Shown here piece by piece: positions 45,425 to 53,516 of a stretch of 64,000 nt of DNA. The notes under the pieces were generated by a model. That model made no database searches and was not told where the DNA came from. It saw nothing but the letters and a program-made list of their open reading frames with translations. Each line of letters begins with the position of its first letter. The first letter of the stretch is position 1. Position numbers and translations under genes: made by a program. This DNA comes from Donghicola mangrovi (GTDB taxonomy: Bacteria > Pseudomonadota > Alphaproteobacteria > Rhodobacterales > Rhodobacteraceae), in contig NZ_JABCJE010000005.1 in the NCBI RefSeq assembly GCF_013377535.1, positions 124,001-188,000 of the forward strand. Reading direction: 5' to 3'.

Positions 45425-45643
45425 ATGGCCAAGGAAGAATTGCTCGAATTTCCCGGCGTCGTGAAGGAACTCCTGCCTAATGCGACATTCCGGGTCGAGC
45501 TTGAGAACGGCCATGAGATCATCGCACACACGGCAGGCAAGATGCGCAAGAACCGCATCCGCGTTCTGGCTGGCGACCGCGTTCAGGTGGAAATGACCCC
45601 CTACGATCTGACCAAGGGTCGGATCAACTACCGCTTCAAGTAA
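45425..45643 (+). CDS. infA: translation initiation factor IF-1
   Basis: 72-residue OB-fold factor binding the ribosomal A site; length and sequence are near invariant ([47 protein letters not shown]). ATG at 45425 with GGAG 5 nt upstream is preferred over an upstream in-frame GTG. Heads the infA-maf-RNase-yacG cluster. Confidence 0.98.
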   Translation: MAKEELLEFPGVVKELLPNATFRVELENGHEIIAHTAGKMRKNRIRVLAGDRVQVEMTPYDLTKGRINYRFK

Positions 45644-45648
45644 TCGAA

Positions 45649-46221
45649 GTGGCTCTGATCCTCGGCTCTGGCAGCCCGCGTCGTCGGGAGCTGCTGGCAC
45701 AAATGGGTGTTGTGGCCGATGATATCCGGTCGCCGGATATCGATGAAACTCCGGCGCGGGGCGAGCAGCCCCGCCCCTATTGCGAACGCATGGCCCGGGA
45801 AAAGGCACTGGCCGTCCCCGCCGATGCGGACGACATTATTATATCCGCAGATACGACCGTGGCGCTGGGGCGCCGCATCCTTGGTAAACCCGAGGATGAA
45901 AAGGAAGCCGCCGCCTTTCTGGTGGCGCTGTCCGGTCGCCGTCACCGCGTGATTACGGCTGTGGCCGTACGGCGCGGCGAACGGATCTGGGAAAAGTCGG
46001 TCGTCACTCAGGTGATGATGAAACGCTTGTCGGACAACGAACTGAATGCCTATCTCGCTTCGGGCGATTGGCAAGGCAAGGCAGGCGCATACGGGATTCA
46101 GGGCGCGGCTGGCGCGTTCATCCCGTGGATCAACGGATCATTTACTGCGGTGGTCGGTTTGCCCCTGGCAGAAACCGCGAACCTGCTTCAGGCCGCAGGA
46201 TACCCTCTTTACGGAGAATAA
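45649..46221 (+). CDS. maf: Maf-like nucleoside triphosphate pyrophosphatase
   Basis: 190 residues, hydrolyses non-canonical or modified nucleoside triphosphates. N-terminal [18 protein letters not shown] and the [10 protein letters not shown] motif are diagnostic; the [11 protein letters not shown] and [13 protein letters not shown] segments complete the active site. GTG start at 45649, 5 bp after infA. Conserved position between infA and the RNase gene. Confidence 0.94.
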   Translation: MALILGSGSPRRRELLAQMGVVADDIRSPDIDETPARGEQPRPYCERMAREKALAVPADADDIIISADTTVALGRRILGKPEDEKEAAAFLVALSGRRHRVITAVAVRRGERIWEKSVVTQVMMKRLSDNELNAYLASGDWQGKAGAYGIQGAAGAFIPWINGSFTAVVGLPLAETANLLQAAGYPLYGE

Positions 46222-46225
46222 AGAC

Positions 46226-47260
46226 ATGAAAGGTCGTCTGATTGCCCTGGACCACATCGGAGAGGTCGAGGCTGCTGCGCTTATGGTGGATGGCAAGCTC
46301 GAGGACCTTCTGATCGACAGCGATGCACCGCGTCCGGGCACCATCTATCGCGCCATTGCCGACCGCCCGATGAAAGGGCAGGGGGGCATGTTCCTGTCGA
46401 CCCCCGATGGCAACTGCTTCTTGCGTCAGACCAAGGGCATGGCCCCCGGCGATGCGGTTCTGGTGCAGGTCACCGGCTATTCCGAGGACGGCAAGGCGAT
46501 TCCCGTGACCACGGACGTGCTGTTCAAAAGCCGTTACGCGATCATCACCCCCGATAAGCCCGGCCTGAATATCAGCCGCTCGATTCACGATGACGACCGC
46601 CGTGACATCCTGCACGGTATCGCCAAGGCGGAAATGCAGGGCAGCGAGTTCGGCCTGATCATGCGTTCGGCTTGCGCCGAGGCAGATGATGACGAGATCG
46701 CCGAAGATATCGCCGCGATGCTGGATATGGCGAACGCCGTTCTAGCCGATGCCCAAGGCAAAGAGCCCGAGAAGCTGGTCGAGGGCGACGGCCCCCACCT
46801 GCTGGCATGGCGCGAGTGGTTCCAGCCCGCGACCATTGATTCCGAGGCAGGCAGCTTCGAAGGCAACGGCGTGCTGGACGCGATCGATGAACTGTCCTCG
46901 GCCCGTGTGAACCTCGAGGGCGGCGGCTTTATGTATGTCGAACCCACTCGCGCACTGGTGGCGATCGACGTGAACACCGGTGGCGACAGTTCTCATGCGG
47001 CGGGAACCAAGGTGAACTTTGCCGCGGCCCGCGCGATTCCCCGCGCCCTGCGTCTGCGCGGTTTGGGTGGTCAGATCGTTCTGGACCTTGCCCCCATGCC
47101 CAAGAAAGAGCGCCGCACTTTTGAAACCAGCCTGCGCGCTGCGTTCAAAGCCGACGGGATCGACACCGCCCTTCTGGGGTGGACCACGCTGGGCCATTTC
47201 GAACTGCAGCGCAAACGCGAGCGCCGTTCGCTGAAAGAAACCTTGCCCAAGGGGGTATAA
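46226..47260 (+). CDS. short ribonuclease E/G family protein
   Basis: 344 residues, against about 490 for RNase G and over 900 for RNase E. It retains an S1-like region (about 35-100), a shortened 5'-sensor region and the DNase I-like catalytic part with both metal aspartates: Asp248 in AIDVNTGGD and Asp287 in GGQIVLDLAPM. It stops just after the basic RKRERRSLKETL segment, so the CPxC zinc-link and small dimerisation domains are absent. The start is 46226, with GGAGAATAA upstream. Probably a processing nuclease besides a full RNase E elsewhere. Abuts yacG directly. Confidence 0.85.
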   Translation: MKGRLIALDHIGEVEAAALMVDGKLEDLLIDSDAPRPGTIYRAIADRPMKGQGGMFLSTPDGNCFLRQTKGMAPGDAVLVQVTGYSEDGKAIPVTTDVLFKSRYAIITPDKPGLNISRSIHDDDRRDILHGIAKAEMQGSEFGLIMRSACAEADDDEIAEDIAAMLDMANAVLADAQGKEPEKLVEGDGPHLLAWREWFQPATIDSEAGSFEGNGVLDAIDELSSARVNLEGGGFMYVEPTRALVAIDVNTGGDSSHAAGTKVNFAAARAIPRALRLRGLGGQIVLDLAPMPKKERRTFETSLRAAFKADGIDTALLGWTTLGHFELQRKRERRSLKETLPKGV

Positions 47261-47443
47261 ATGGCCTGCCCGATTTGTGACGGCGAGACCGACCCGAAAT
47301 ACCGTCCGTTCTGCTCCAAGCGCTGTGCGGACGTTGATCTGGCCAAGTGGATGAGCGGCTCTTATGCCGTTCCTTCCAATGATCCCGAGGATGCCGAACA
47401 GGTCCTTGAGGAACTTGATAAAAAAAATTCACGACCCCACTGA
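47261..47443 (+). CDS. yacG: DNA gyrase inhibitor YacG
   Basis: 60-residue zinc protein that binds GyrB. Four zinc cysteines: CPIC near the N-terminus and FCSKRC; LAKWMSGSYAVP is typical. Its ATG directly follows the upstream TAA. Last protein gene before tRNA-Phe. GACCCCA/TGGGGTC around its stop forms a weak hairpin. Confidence 0.94.
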   Translation: MACPICDGETDPKYRPFCSKRCADVDLAKWMSGSYAVPSNDPEDAEQVLEELDKKNSRPH

Positions 47444-47522
47444 TTTTTTCATTTTGGGGTCTGGACACTCCCGAGAACTACGCCTAATACGTCCCTCACC
47501 CGAGCGCAGCAGCGCTCACCCA

Positions 47523-47597
47523 GCCCGGGTAGCTCAGGGGTAGAGCAGTGGATTGAAAATCCTCGTGTCGGTGGTTCGATTCCGCCCCCGGGCACCA
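47523..47597 (+). tRNA. tRNA-Phe (GAA)
   Basis: Cloverleaf with encoded CCA: acceptor GCCCGGG/CCCGGGC, D arm GCTC/GAGC, anticodon loop TTGAAAA (anticodon GAA), T arm GGTGG-TTCGATT-CCGCC. The anticodon stem GTGGA/TCCTC carries a T-T mismatch at 28-42. Confidence 0.96.
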
Positions 47598-47624
47598 CTT
47601 CCTCCGGTAAGTGACTGAAAAGAA

Positions 47625-47656
47625 ACGGCGATGCCTTGATGGCTCGCCGTCTTTTT
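47625..47656 (+). terminator. terminator after tRNA-Phe
   Basis: ACGGCGA (47625-47631) and TCGCCGT (47644-47650), 12-nt loop, followed by CTTTTTG: a good rho-independent terminator closing the infA-to-tRNA-Phe cluster. Confidence 0.8.
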
Positions 47657-47720
47657 GTTTTCGGGGTCAACGAATTCCCGCGCTTTTCGGATTTGCAACT
47701 GCACCTATGGCGTTACAAAT

Positions 47721-47753
47721 CTTTCACGCGCCAGCGACACAACCGTCACATCA
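47721..47753 (+). promoter_or_regulatory. candidate Pho box before the PhoX-like gene
   Basis: Three half-sites at exact 11-bp spacing: CTTTCAC (47721), CAGCGAC (47732) and CCGTCAC (47743), each followed by four A/C/G-mixed bases. The PhoB consensus half-site is CTGTCAT with 11-bp periodicity; matches are 5, 3 and 5 of 7. It ends 71 bp before the ATG. Confidence 0.45.
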
Positions 47754-47824
47754 CATTGGTAGCCGATATCTCAACCCGCTCCGGTTTCGGAGGCGTGTTC
47801 TGTAATAGTTTTTAGGAGCGACCC

Positions 47825-49381
47825 ATGAAAAAGACGATTGCCGTCCTTCTGGCAGCCACTGCGATGACCTCTGCCGCTCAGGCCGAAGGTCTGACCCGTA
47901 TTGCAACCGTCCCGCTGGATGGTGAAATCACCGGCCTGTTCCAGCATGGCACCGACCTGTTCTTCAACGTCCAGCACCCCTCGGACGCGCTGAACGGCAA
48001 GTTCAACAAAGCCACCGTTGGCGTCGTTTCGAACGTGAACTGGGAAGCTGGCGTTTCGGCCGTTCCCGCAGACGAAGAAACCAAATCGTCGGTCGTAACC
48101 TCGCTGGGTGACTATCAGGTTCTGATCCAGGAAGGCGACAAGGGCGTTGCAGGCATCATCAAGTCGGTTGCCGGCGAAGAGCTGATGATCTCGAACGACC
48201 CCGACTTCAACGGTTTCATCCCCACAGCAGACAACGCAGGCTTCCTGTTCACCAACTGGGAAAACCGTCCCGGTGGCATGTCGCGCGCTGCTGTGACCCG
48301 CGCTGAAAACGGCGAGTGGTCGGTTGGCGACATCGAGATGGTAGACTTCTCCAAAGTTGGCGGCACTTGGGTCAACTGCTTTGGCACCGTTTCGCCCTGG
48401 GGCACCCCGCTGACCTCGGAAGAGCTGTACTTCGACGAAACCGCCGAGTGGAACGACCCCGAGTACAAAGAAATCGAAGACAACAAGATGCTGGCTTCGT
48501 ATCTGGGTCACTACCCCAACCCCTACAACTACGGTTTCATCGTCGAGATCACCGATCCCGCTGGCACCCCGACCCCCGTCAAGCGCACCGCGCTGGGCCG
48601 CATGAGCCACGAGAACTCGGTTGTCATGCCTGACAACAAGACCGCCTACACCACTTCGGATGGCACCGGTCAGCCCTTCTTCAAGTTCGTTGCTGACGCC
48701 GAGGGCGATCTGTCGGTTGGCACCCTGTACGCAGCCAAGCTGACCCAGCTGGCCGACAAGGGCGCAGAAGCTGCCACCACCGCGTTCGACGTCGAGTGGA
48801 TCGAACTGGGCCACGCCTCGCAGGACGAGATCGCTGGCTGGGTTGCCGACTATGACGGCATCACTCTGGAAGACCACAAAGCCGGTGAGACCAACTACAT
48901 CACCGACGCTCAGGTCGCCGAGTGGGCCGAAGGCAAAGCTGCCGACAACCGCGTTGCATTCCTGGAATCGATCAAAGCTGCTGCGGCCAAGGGCGCAACC
49001 GCTGAATTCCGTAAAATGGAAGGCGTGAACATCAACTACGAAGCGGCCAAAGACGGTTCGGTTCCCTTCATGTACGTTGCGATGTCCGAAGTCTCGAAGA
49101 CCATGTCGGACGGCGAAGGCGACATCGACGTTGCTGAAAACAAGTGTGGCGTAGTCTACGAGATGGAACTGGACGCATCGTTCAACGTCGCGAAGATGGT
49201 TCCCGTTGTTGCTGGCCACGGCTACGACAAAGACGCAGCGGTCAACCAGTGCTCGGTTGATGGTATCTCGAACCCCGACAACATTCTGGTCCGTGCCAAC
49301 GGTCAGGTTGTGATCGGCGAAGACACCGGCAACCACGAGAACAACGCTCTGTGGCTGTGGACCAAAGGTCAGCAGTCGTAA
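47825..49381 (+). CDS. exported PhoX-like (DUF839) protein
   Basis: 518 residues with a Sec signal peptide (MKKTIAVLLAATAMTSAAQA, cleavage after residue 20). The rest reads as a beta-propeller of the PhoX/DUF839 family, with NFVNWENRPGG-like and VNCFGTVSPWGT segments and a C-terminal NPDNILVRANGQVVIGEDTG repeat. Canonical PhoX alkaline phosphatases are larger and Tat-exported with Fe and Ca cofactors, so phosphatase activity is not certain here. Valine GTT is unusually frequent compared with neighbours, consistent with high expression. Own terminator; possible Pho box upstream. Confidence 0.8.
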   Translation: MKKTIAVLLAATAMTSAAQAEGLTRIATVPLDGEITGLFQHGTDLFFNVQHPSDALNGKFNKATVGVVSNVNWEAGVSAVPADEETKSSVVTSLGDYQVLIQEGDKGVAGIIKSVAGEELMISNDPDFNGFIPTADNAGFLFTNWENRPGGMSRAAVTRAENGEWSVGDIEMVDFSKVGGTWVNCFGTVSPWGTPLTSEELYFDETAEWNDPEYKEIEDNKMLASYLGHYPNPYNYGFIVEITDPAGTPTPVKRTALGRMSHENSVVMPDNKTAYTTSDGTGQPFFKFVADAEGDLSVGTLYAAKLTQLADKGAEAATTAFDVEWIELGHASQDEIAGWVADYDGITLEDHKAGETNYITDAQVAEWAEGKAADNRVAFLESIKAAAAKGATAEFRKMEGVNINYEAAKDGSVPFMYVAMSEVSKTMSDGEGDIDVAENKCGVVYEMELDASFNVAKMVPVVAGHGYDKDAAVNQCSVDGISNPDNILVRANGQVVIGEDTGNHENNALWLWTKGQQS

Positions 49382-49406
49382 TCGACTGGATCGCAGAAAT
49401 GATCAG

Positions 49407-49439
49407 GGGAGGGCGGTTTCGTCCTCCCTTTTTCTTTTT
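49407..49439 (+). terminator. strong terminator of the PhoX-like gene
   Basis: GGGAGGGCG (49407-49415) and CGTCCTCCC (49420-49428), one G-T pair, GTTT loop, followed by TTTTTCTTTTT. Confidence 0.92.
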
Positions 49440-49447
49440 CCGACCTA

Positions 49448-49491
49448 TTTAGTCAGAAACCCTTTACCTGAGTTCTTTGATCGGGTATCAG
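49448..49491 (+). promoter_or_regulatory. candidate control region of the imelysin locus
   Basis: TTTACC (49463-49468), 17-bp spacer and TATCAG (49486-49491) make a weak promoter; TTTAGTCAGAAA (49448-49459) lies just upstream and TGAT/ATCA (about 49479-49491) overlaps the -10. An iron-responsive operator is expected here from the family, but no textbook RirA or Irr box is seen. Confidence 0.3.
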
Positions 49492-49535
49492 GCGCTAAAG
49501 CGACAGCGAACAGTACTATTTACAAGGGAAACGAC

Positions 49536-50789
49536 ATGACACTTCGCGCAACCCTCCTTGCCAGCTCCTTGGTTTTCGCAGGCAGCACCGCAATGGCCGT
49601 CGAAGCCGATGCGATCATGAAGAACTACGCCGACATGGCCCAAGCCGGTTACGAGGACGCGCTGACCCTGGCCAAAGAGCTGAAGGTCGCCGTGGATGCG
49701 CTGGTGGCCGAGCCGACCGAAGCCAATCTGGCCGCCGCCAAGTTGGCATGGCTGCAGGCGCGCGTTCCCTATCTTCAGACCGAAGCCTTCCGTTTCGGCA
49801 ACCCCACCGTCGATGACTGGGAAGGCAAGGTCAACGCATGGCCTCTGGACGAGGGTCTGATCGACTACGTTGATCCCCTGTTCGGCGGCAATGACGAGAA
49901 CCCCTTTGCCCTGTCGAACGTGGTTGCCAATCCCTCGCTCGAGGTGTCGGGCACTGTGATCGATGCCACCACCATCACCCCCGAACTGCTGGAAACCCTG
50001 CACGAGGTTGACGGGATCGAGGCGAACGTGGCCACCGGCTACCACGCCATCGAATTCATGCTCTGGGGGCAGGACCTGAACGGCACCGATCACGGCGCGG
50101 GTGCCCGTCCGGCCAGTGATTATGACACCGCGAACTGCACCAACGGCAACTGTGATCGCCGTGCGCAGTATCTGGTCGCCGCGACCGACCTGTTGGTTAG
50201 CGATCTGGAATATCAGGCCGCCAACTGGGCCGAAGGCGGTCAGGGCCGCACCGAAGCGACCGCTGATGGCGCGGCAGGCCTCGAGATTGCGTTTACCGGT
50301 CTGGGCTCGCTGTCCTATGGCGAACTTGGCGGCGAGCGCACCAAGCTGGGTGTGCTGCTGCACGACCCCGAAGAAGAGCAGGACTGCTTCTCGGATAACA
50401 CTCACAACAGCCACTATTACGATGGTCTGGGCATTCGCAACGTCTACACCGGCCGCTATGTCCGCATCGACGGTTCGGTCGTCGAGGGTCCGTCGCTGCA
50501 CGAATTCGTGGCCGAGCGGGATGCCACTCTGGCGGCCAACCTGCTGAGCGATATCGACGAGAGCATGATGGCCCTCGGCGCGATCAAGAAAACCGCCGAG
50601 GCAGGCACCAGCTATGACCAATTGCTGGCCGCAGACAACGCCGCAGGCGAGGCTCTGGTGATGGGTGCGGTTGCCGCGCTGGTCGCGCAGACCCGCAACA
50701 TCGAACGCGCCGTGGCTGTGATCGGCCTCGAAGGGGTCACGGTCGAAGGCTCGGACAGCCTTGATAACGAATCCGCTGTGTTCCAGTAA
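49536..50789 (+). CDS. imelysin family iron-regulated protein (IrpA-like, COG3487)
   Basis: 417 residues. Sec signal peptide (MTLRATLLASSLVFAGSTAMA) and a helical imelysin (M75-like) domain with the conserved GYHAIEFMLWG (GxHxxE) and LLHDPEEEQDCFSDNTHNS. Imelysins are periplasmic or outer-membrane iron-acquisition proteins; protease activity is unproven. First gene of the quartet COG3487-3488-3489-3490, typically iron-responsive in alphaproteobacteria. A hairpin and T-run separate it from the next gene. Confidence 0.9.
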   Translation: MTLRATLLASSLVFAGSTAMAVEADAIMKNYADMAQAGYEDALTLAKELKVAVDALVAEPTEANLAAAKLAWLQARVPYLQTEAFRFGNPTVDDWEGKVNAWPLDEGLIDYVDPLFGGNDENPFALSNVVANPSLEVSGTVIDATTITPELLETLHEVDGIEANVATGYHAIEFMLWGQDLNGTDHGAGARPASDYDTANCTNGNCDRRAQYLVAATDLLVSDLEYQAANWAEGGQGRTEATADGAAGLEIAFTGLGSLSYGELGGERTKLGVLLHDPEEEQDCFSDNTHNSHYYDGLGIRNVYTGRYVRIDGSVVEGPSLHEFVAERDATLAANLLSDIDESMMALGAIKKTAEAGTSYDQLLAADNAAGEALVMGAVAALVAQTRNIERAVAVIGLEGVTVEGSDSLDNESAVFQ

Positions 50790-50798
50790 CGGTTAGAT

Positions 50799-50830
50799 CG
50801 GGCGCCCTGAACCGGCGCCCGTTTTCCTTT
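50799..50830 (+). terminator. intercistronic terminator within the imelysin locus
   Basis: CGGGCGCC (50799-50806) and GGCGCCCG (50814-50821), 7-nt loop, followed by TTTTCCTTTT. It lies between the first imelysin gene and the di-heme gene and would reduce read-through. Confidence 0.75.
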
Positions 50831-50846
50831 TGTGCAAGCCAGTACC

Positions 50847-52403
50847 ATGACGACCCGCCGCCAGCACGCCGACATCTATGTTTCCTCTTTCGGGCTGGCA
50901 GCCGTGGTGTCGCTGGCCCTTGGGGCGGGGCAGGCCCACGCCGCCCCCTTGGGCGAGCCGCACCTGACCACCGCGCCCCGCACCGCAGAAGAGGCCGCGC
51001 GTGTGGCCACGGTCACCGCCCCCACCGATGACTTCACCGCCCCCGAACCGTTCGAGCCCCGCCCCGCAGGCGCGGCCACCCTGTTTGGTGACGACAGCGA
51101 AAGCGCGTTCTCGCAAAGCTCGGCCAACATGTCCGAAGAGCGGGACATGGATTTCATCCTTGGCAACGGGTTCTTCAAGAAATTCTGGGTGACGGCCCCG
51201 TCCTCGACCCGATCCAGCGATGGGTTGGGGCCGATCTATAACGCCCGCGCCTGCCAGCAGTGCCACATCAACGATGGCCGCGGCCACCCGCCCGAGAATG
51301 CGGCGGACGAGGGCGTCTCGATGTTTCTGCGCCTGTCTATTCCGGCCGATGCCAGTGACCTGAGCGCCGAGACGCTGAGCTATCTCTCTGCGGCGCCGGA
51401 GCCCACCTATGGCCTGCAACTGCAGGACAAATCCGTGGCGGGCATCCCGACCGAAGGCCAGATGCGCATCACCTATACCGATCTGCCCGTGACCTTGGGC
51501 GACGGGACCGTGGTGACCCTGCGCCAGCCCGACTATTCTGTGGTCGATCTGCAGTCCGGTCCCTTGCATCCCGGCGTGCAGCTCAGCCCCCGCGTGGCCC
51601 CCCAGATGATCGGTCTGGGCCTGCTCGAGGCGATCCCCGAGGCTGATATTCTGGCCCATGCCGACCCCGATGATGCGGATGGCGACGGGATTTCGGGCCG
51701 CCCCAACACGGTCTGGAGCGCAGAGTTCGGGCAGTTCATGCTGGGCCGTTTCGGGCTCAAGGCGGGCGCGGCCACCGTGCGCGAACAAAGCGCGATGGCC
51801 TTTCACGCGGATATGGGGTTGTCTACCTCTCTCCTGCCCGAAGGGTGGGGCGAATGTACTGCTGCGCAAACCGCCTGCCTCGCCGCGCCGGATGGCAACT
51901 CGCCCGAGCAAGGCGATCTGGAAGCAGGCGATCTGGTGCTGGATCTGGTCACCTTCTATGGGCGCAATCTGGCGGTTCCGGCCCGCCGCGACATCAGCGA
52001 CCCAGCGGTCCTGCGCGGCAAGGAGTTGTTCTACGACACCGGCTGCACCAGCTGCCACACGCCCAAGTTCGTGACCCACCGCCTGCCGGACCAGCCAGAG
52101 CAATCCTTTCAGCTGATCTGGCCCTACACCGATATGTTACTGCATGACATGGGGCCGGGGCTTGCCGACAACCGTCCCGAATGGCAGGCCACAGGTCAGG
52201 AATGGCGCACTGCTCCGCTATGGGGCATTGGGCTGACGGGTACAGTCAGCGGGCATACGAATTTGCTTCACGATGGCCGCGCGCGTAATTTACTTGAAGC
52301 AATCCTGTGGCATGGCGGCGAAGCCGAAGCCGCACGCGAGACGGTTCGGCAGATGCCCTCTGATGATCGCGACGCACTAATAAAATATCTGGAGTCCTTG
52401 TGA
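50847..52403 (+). CDS. di-heme c-type cytochrome oxidoreductase (DHOR, DUF1111, COG3488)
   Basis: 518 residues with an N-terminal signal (about 11-33, SSFGLAAVVSLALGAGQAHA) and two CxxCH heme c sites, CQQCH (136-140) and CTSCH (400-404), as in the MauG/cytochrome c peroxidase-like thiol-oxidoreductase family. Periplasmic electron transfer, partner unknown. ATG at 50847 is used; an in-frame GTG lies 15 bp upstream. Overlaps the second imelysin gene (GTGA). In this locus it is presumed to act on iron or on the imelysin-bound ligand. Confidence 0.9.
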   Translation: MTTRRQHADIYVSSFGLAAVVSLALGAGQAHAAPLGEPHLTTAPRTAEEAARVATVTAPTDDFTAPEPFEPRPAGAATLFGDDSESAFSQSSANMSEERDMDFILGNGFFKKFWVTAPSSTRSSDGLGPIYNARACQQCHINDGRGHPPENAADEGVSMFLRLSIPADASDLSAETLSYLSAAPEPTYGLQLQDKSVAGIPTEGQMRITYTDLPVTLGDGTVVTLRQPDYSVVDLQSGPLHPGVQLSPRVAPQMIGLGLLEAIPEADILAHADPDDADGDGISGRPNTVWSAEFGQFMLGRFGLKAGAATVREQSAMAFHADMGLSTSLLPEGWGECTAAQTACLAAPDGNSPEQGDLEAGDLVLDLVTFYGRNLAVPARRDISDPAVLRGKELFYDTGCTSCHTPKFVTHRLPDQPEQSFQLIWPYTDMLLHDMGPGLADNRPEWQATGQEWRTAPLWGIGLTGTVSGHTNLLHDGRARNLLEAILWHGGEAEAARETVRQMPSDDRDALIKYLESL

Positions 52404-53515
52404 CAATGACGCCCAAACTGACCTCGACCGCACTTGTTCTTTCGCTGATGGCGGGGGGCGTGCAGGCGCAATCGATCGCCAATCCCGATGCGCCCGGTGT
52501 GCCGCTGGAAACCCACTCCGAGGAAACGGGCCTGCCCTATTTCGCCCCCGGTCGCGGCGAGATCGACCATGACGCGATCCGCCGCCGTGTGCTGACCGTG
52601 TTCGAGCGCCAGTTCGGGGCCTTTGCCAACGAGACCCAGAAGCTGACCGACGCCGCCGAAGCCTATTGCGCGGGCACCACCGACATCGAGGCGTTCAAGG
52701 ACCAGTTCCGCGCCACGTGGCTGGCTTGGGCCCCGCTGGACAGCTATCAGTTCGGCCCGATCGAGGCCCAAGGCGCCGCGCTGACCGTGAACTTCTGGCC
52801 AGACAAGAAGAACTTTGTCGGCCGCGCCCTGCGCGATCTGCTGAACAAAACCCCCGAAGAGCAGGCGCAGGCCTCTGTCGTGGGGGGCCTGTCCGTGGGT
52901 GCCCAAGGTCTGCCCGCCATCGAGATGCTGCTGTTCTCGGATGCGCAGGAATGCCCCGCGATCATCGGGATTTCGGGCAACCTGCACCAGATCGCGCTTA
53001 GCCTCTATGACGGGTGGTTCGGGGAATATGGCTGGGCCGAACTGGCCCGCACCGCTGGCCCCGATAACCCCGTCTACCTGCAGGACGCCGAGTTCACCAA
53101 AGTCGTCTATACCGCGCTTGATTTCGGCCTGACCCGCATCGCCGACACGCGCCTTGGCCGCCCCTTGGGGACCTTCGAACGCTCGAACCCGACGCAGGCC
53201 GAGGCGTGGCGCTCTGGCCTGACCAACGACATCATCCACGCGCAGCTTGACGGGATCGAAGAGGTCGTCCGCGATGGCTTTGCCGGGGATGTGACCGAAA
53301 CCAACCGGTCTTGGATTTACAAGGTCTTTGACCAGACCGAAGGCCGCGTTGATGCCATCGGTTCTCCCATTTCCGAGGCCGTGCAGGACCCCATGGGCCG
53401 TATGCGCGTCGAAGGTCTGCAGAGCAAGGTTCTGTATCTGATCAACGAGATGGATCAGGAAATCGGCCCGAACCTCGGGGTGGAAACCGGCTTTAGCGCG
53501 GCGGACGGAGACTGA
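52400..53515 (+). CDS. second imelysin family protein (COG3489)
   Basis: 371 residues. Signal peptide ends at LSLMAGGVQAQ (about residue 22); imelysin-like helical domain with GLPAIEMLLFSD, the GxHxxE equivalent in which proline-alanine replaces the histidine position, and LVVGGLSVG-like loop. GTG at 52400 is favoured because GGAG lies 5 nt before it (an ATG 6 bp later has poor spacing). Often annotated as a predicted periplasmic lipoprotein; no lipobox is visible here. Confidence 0.85.
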   Translation: MTMTPKLTSTALVLSLMAGGVQAQSIANPDAPGVPLETHSEETGLPYFAPGRGEIDHDAIRRRVLTVFERQFGAFANETQKLTDAAEAYCAGTTDIEAFKDQFRATWLAWAPLDSYQFGPIEAQGAALTVNFWPDKKNFVGRALRDLLNKTPEEQAQASVVGGLSVGAQGLPAIEMLLFSDAQECPAIIGISGNLHQIALSLYDGWFGEYGWAELARTAGPDNPVYLQDAEFTKVVYTALDFGLTRIADTRLGRPLGTFERSNPTQAEAWRSGLTNDIIHAQLDGIEEVVRDGFAGDVTETNRSWIYKVFDQTEGRVDAIGSPISEAVQDPMGRMRVEGLQSKVLYLINEMDQEIGPNLGVETGFSAADGD

Positions 53516-53516
53516 T

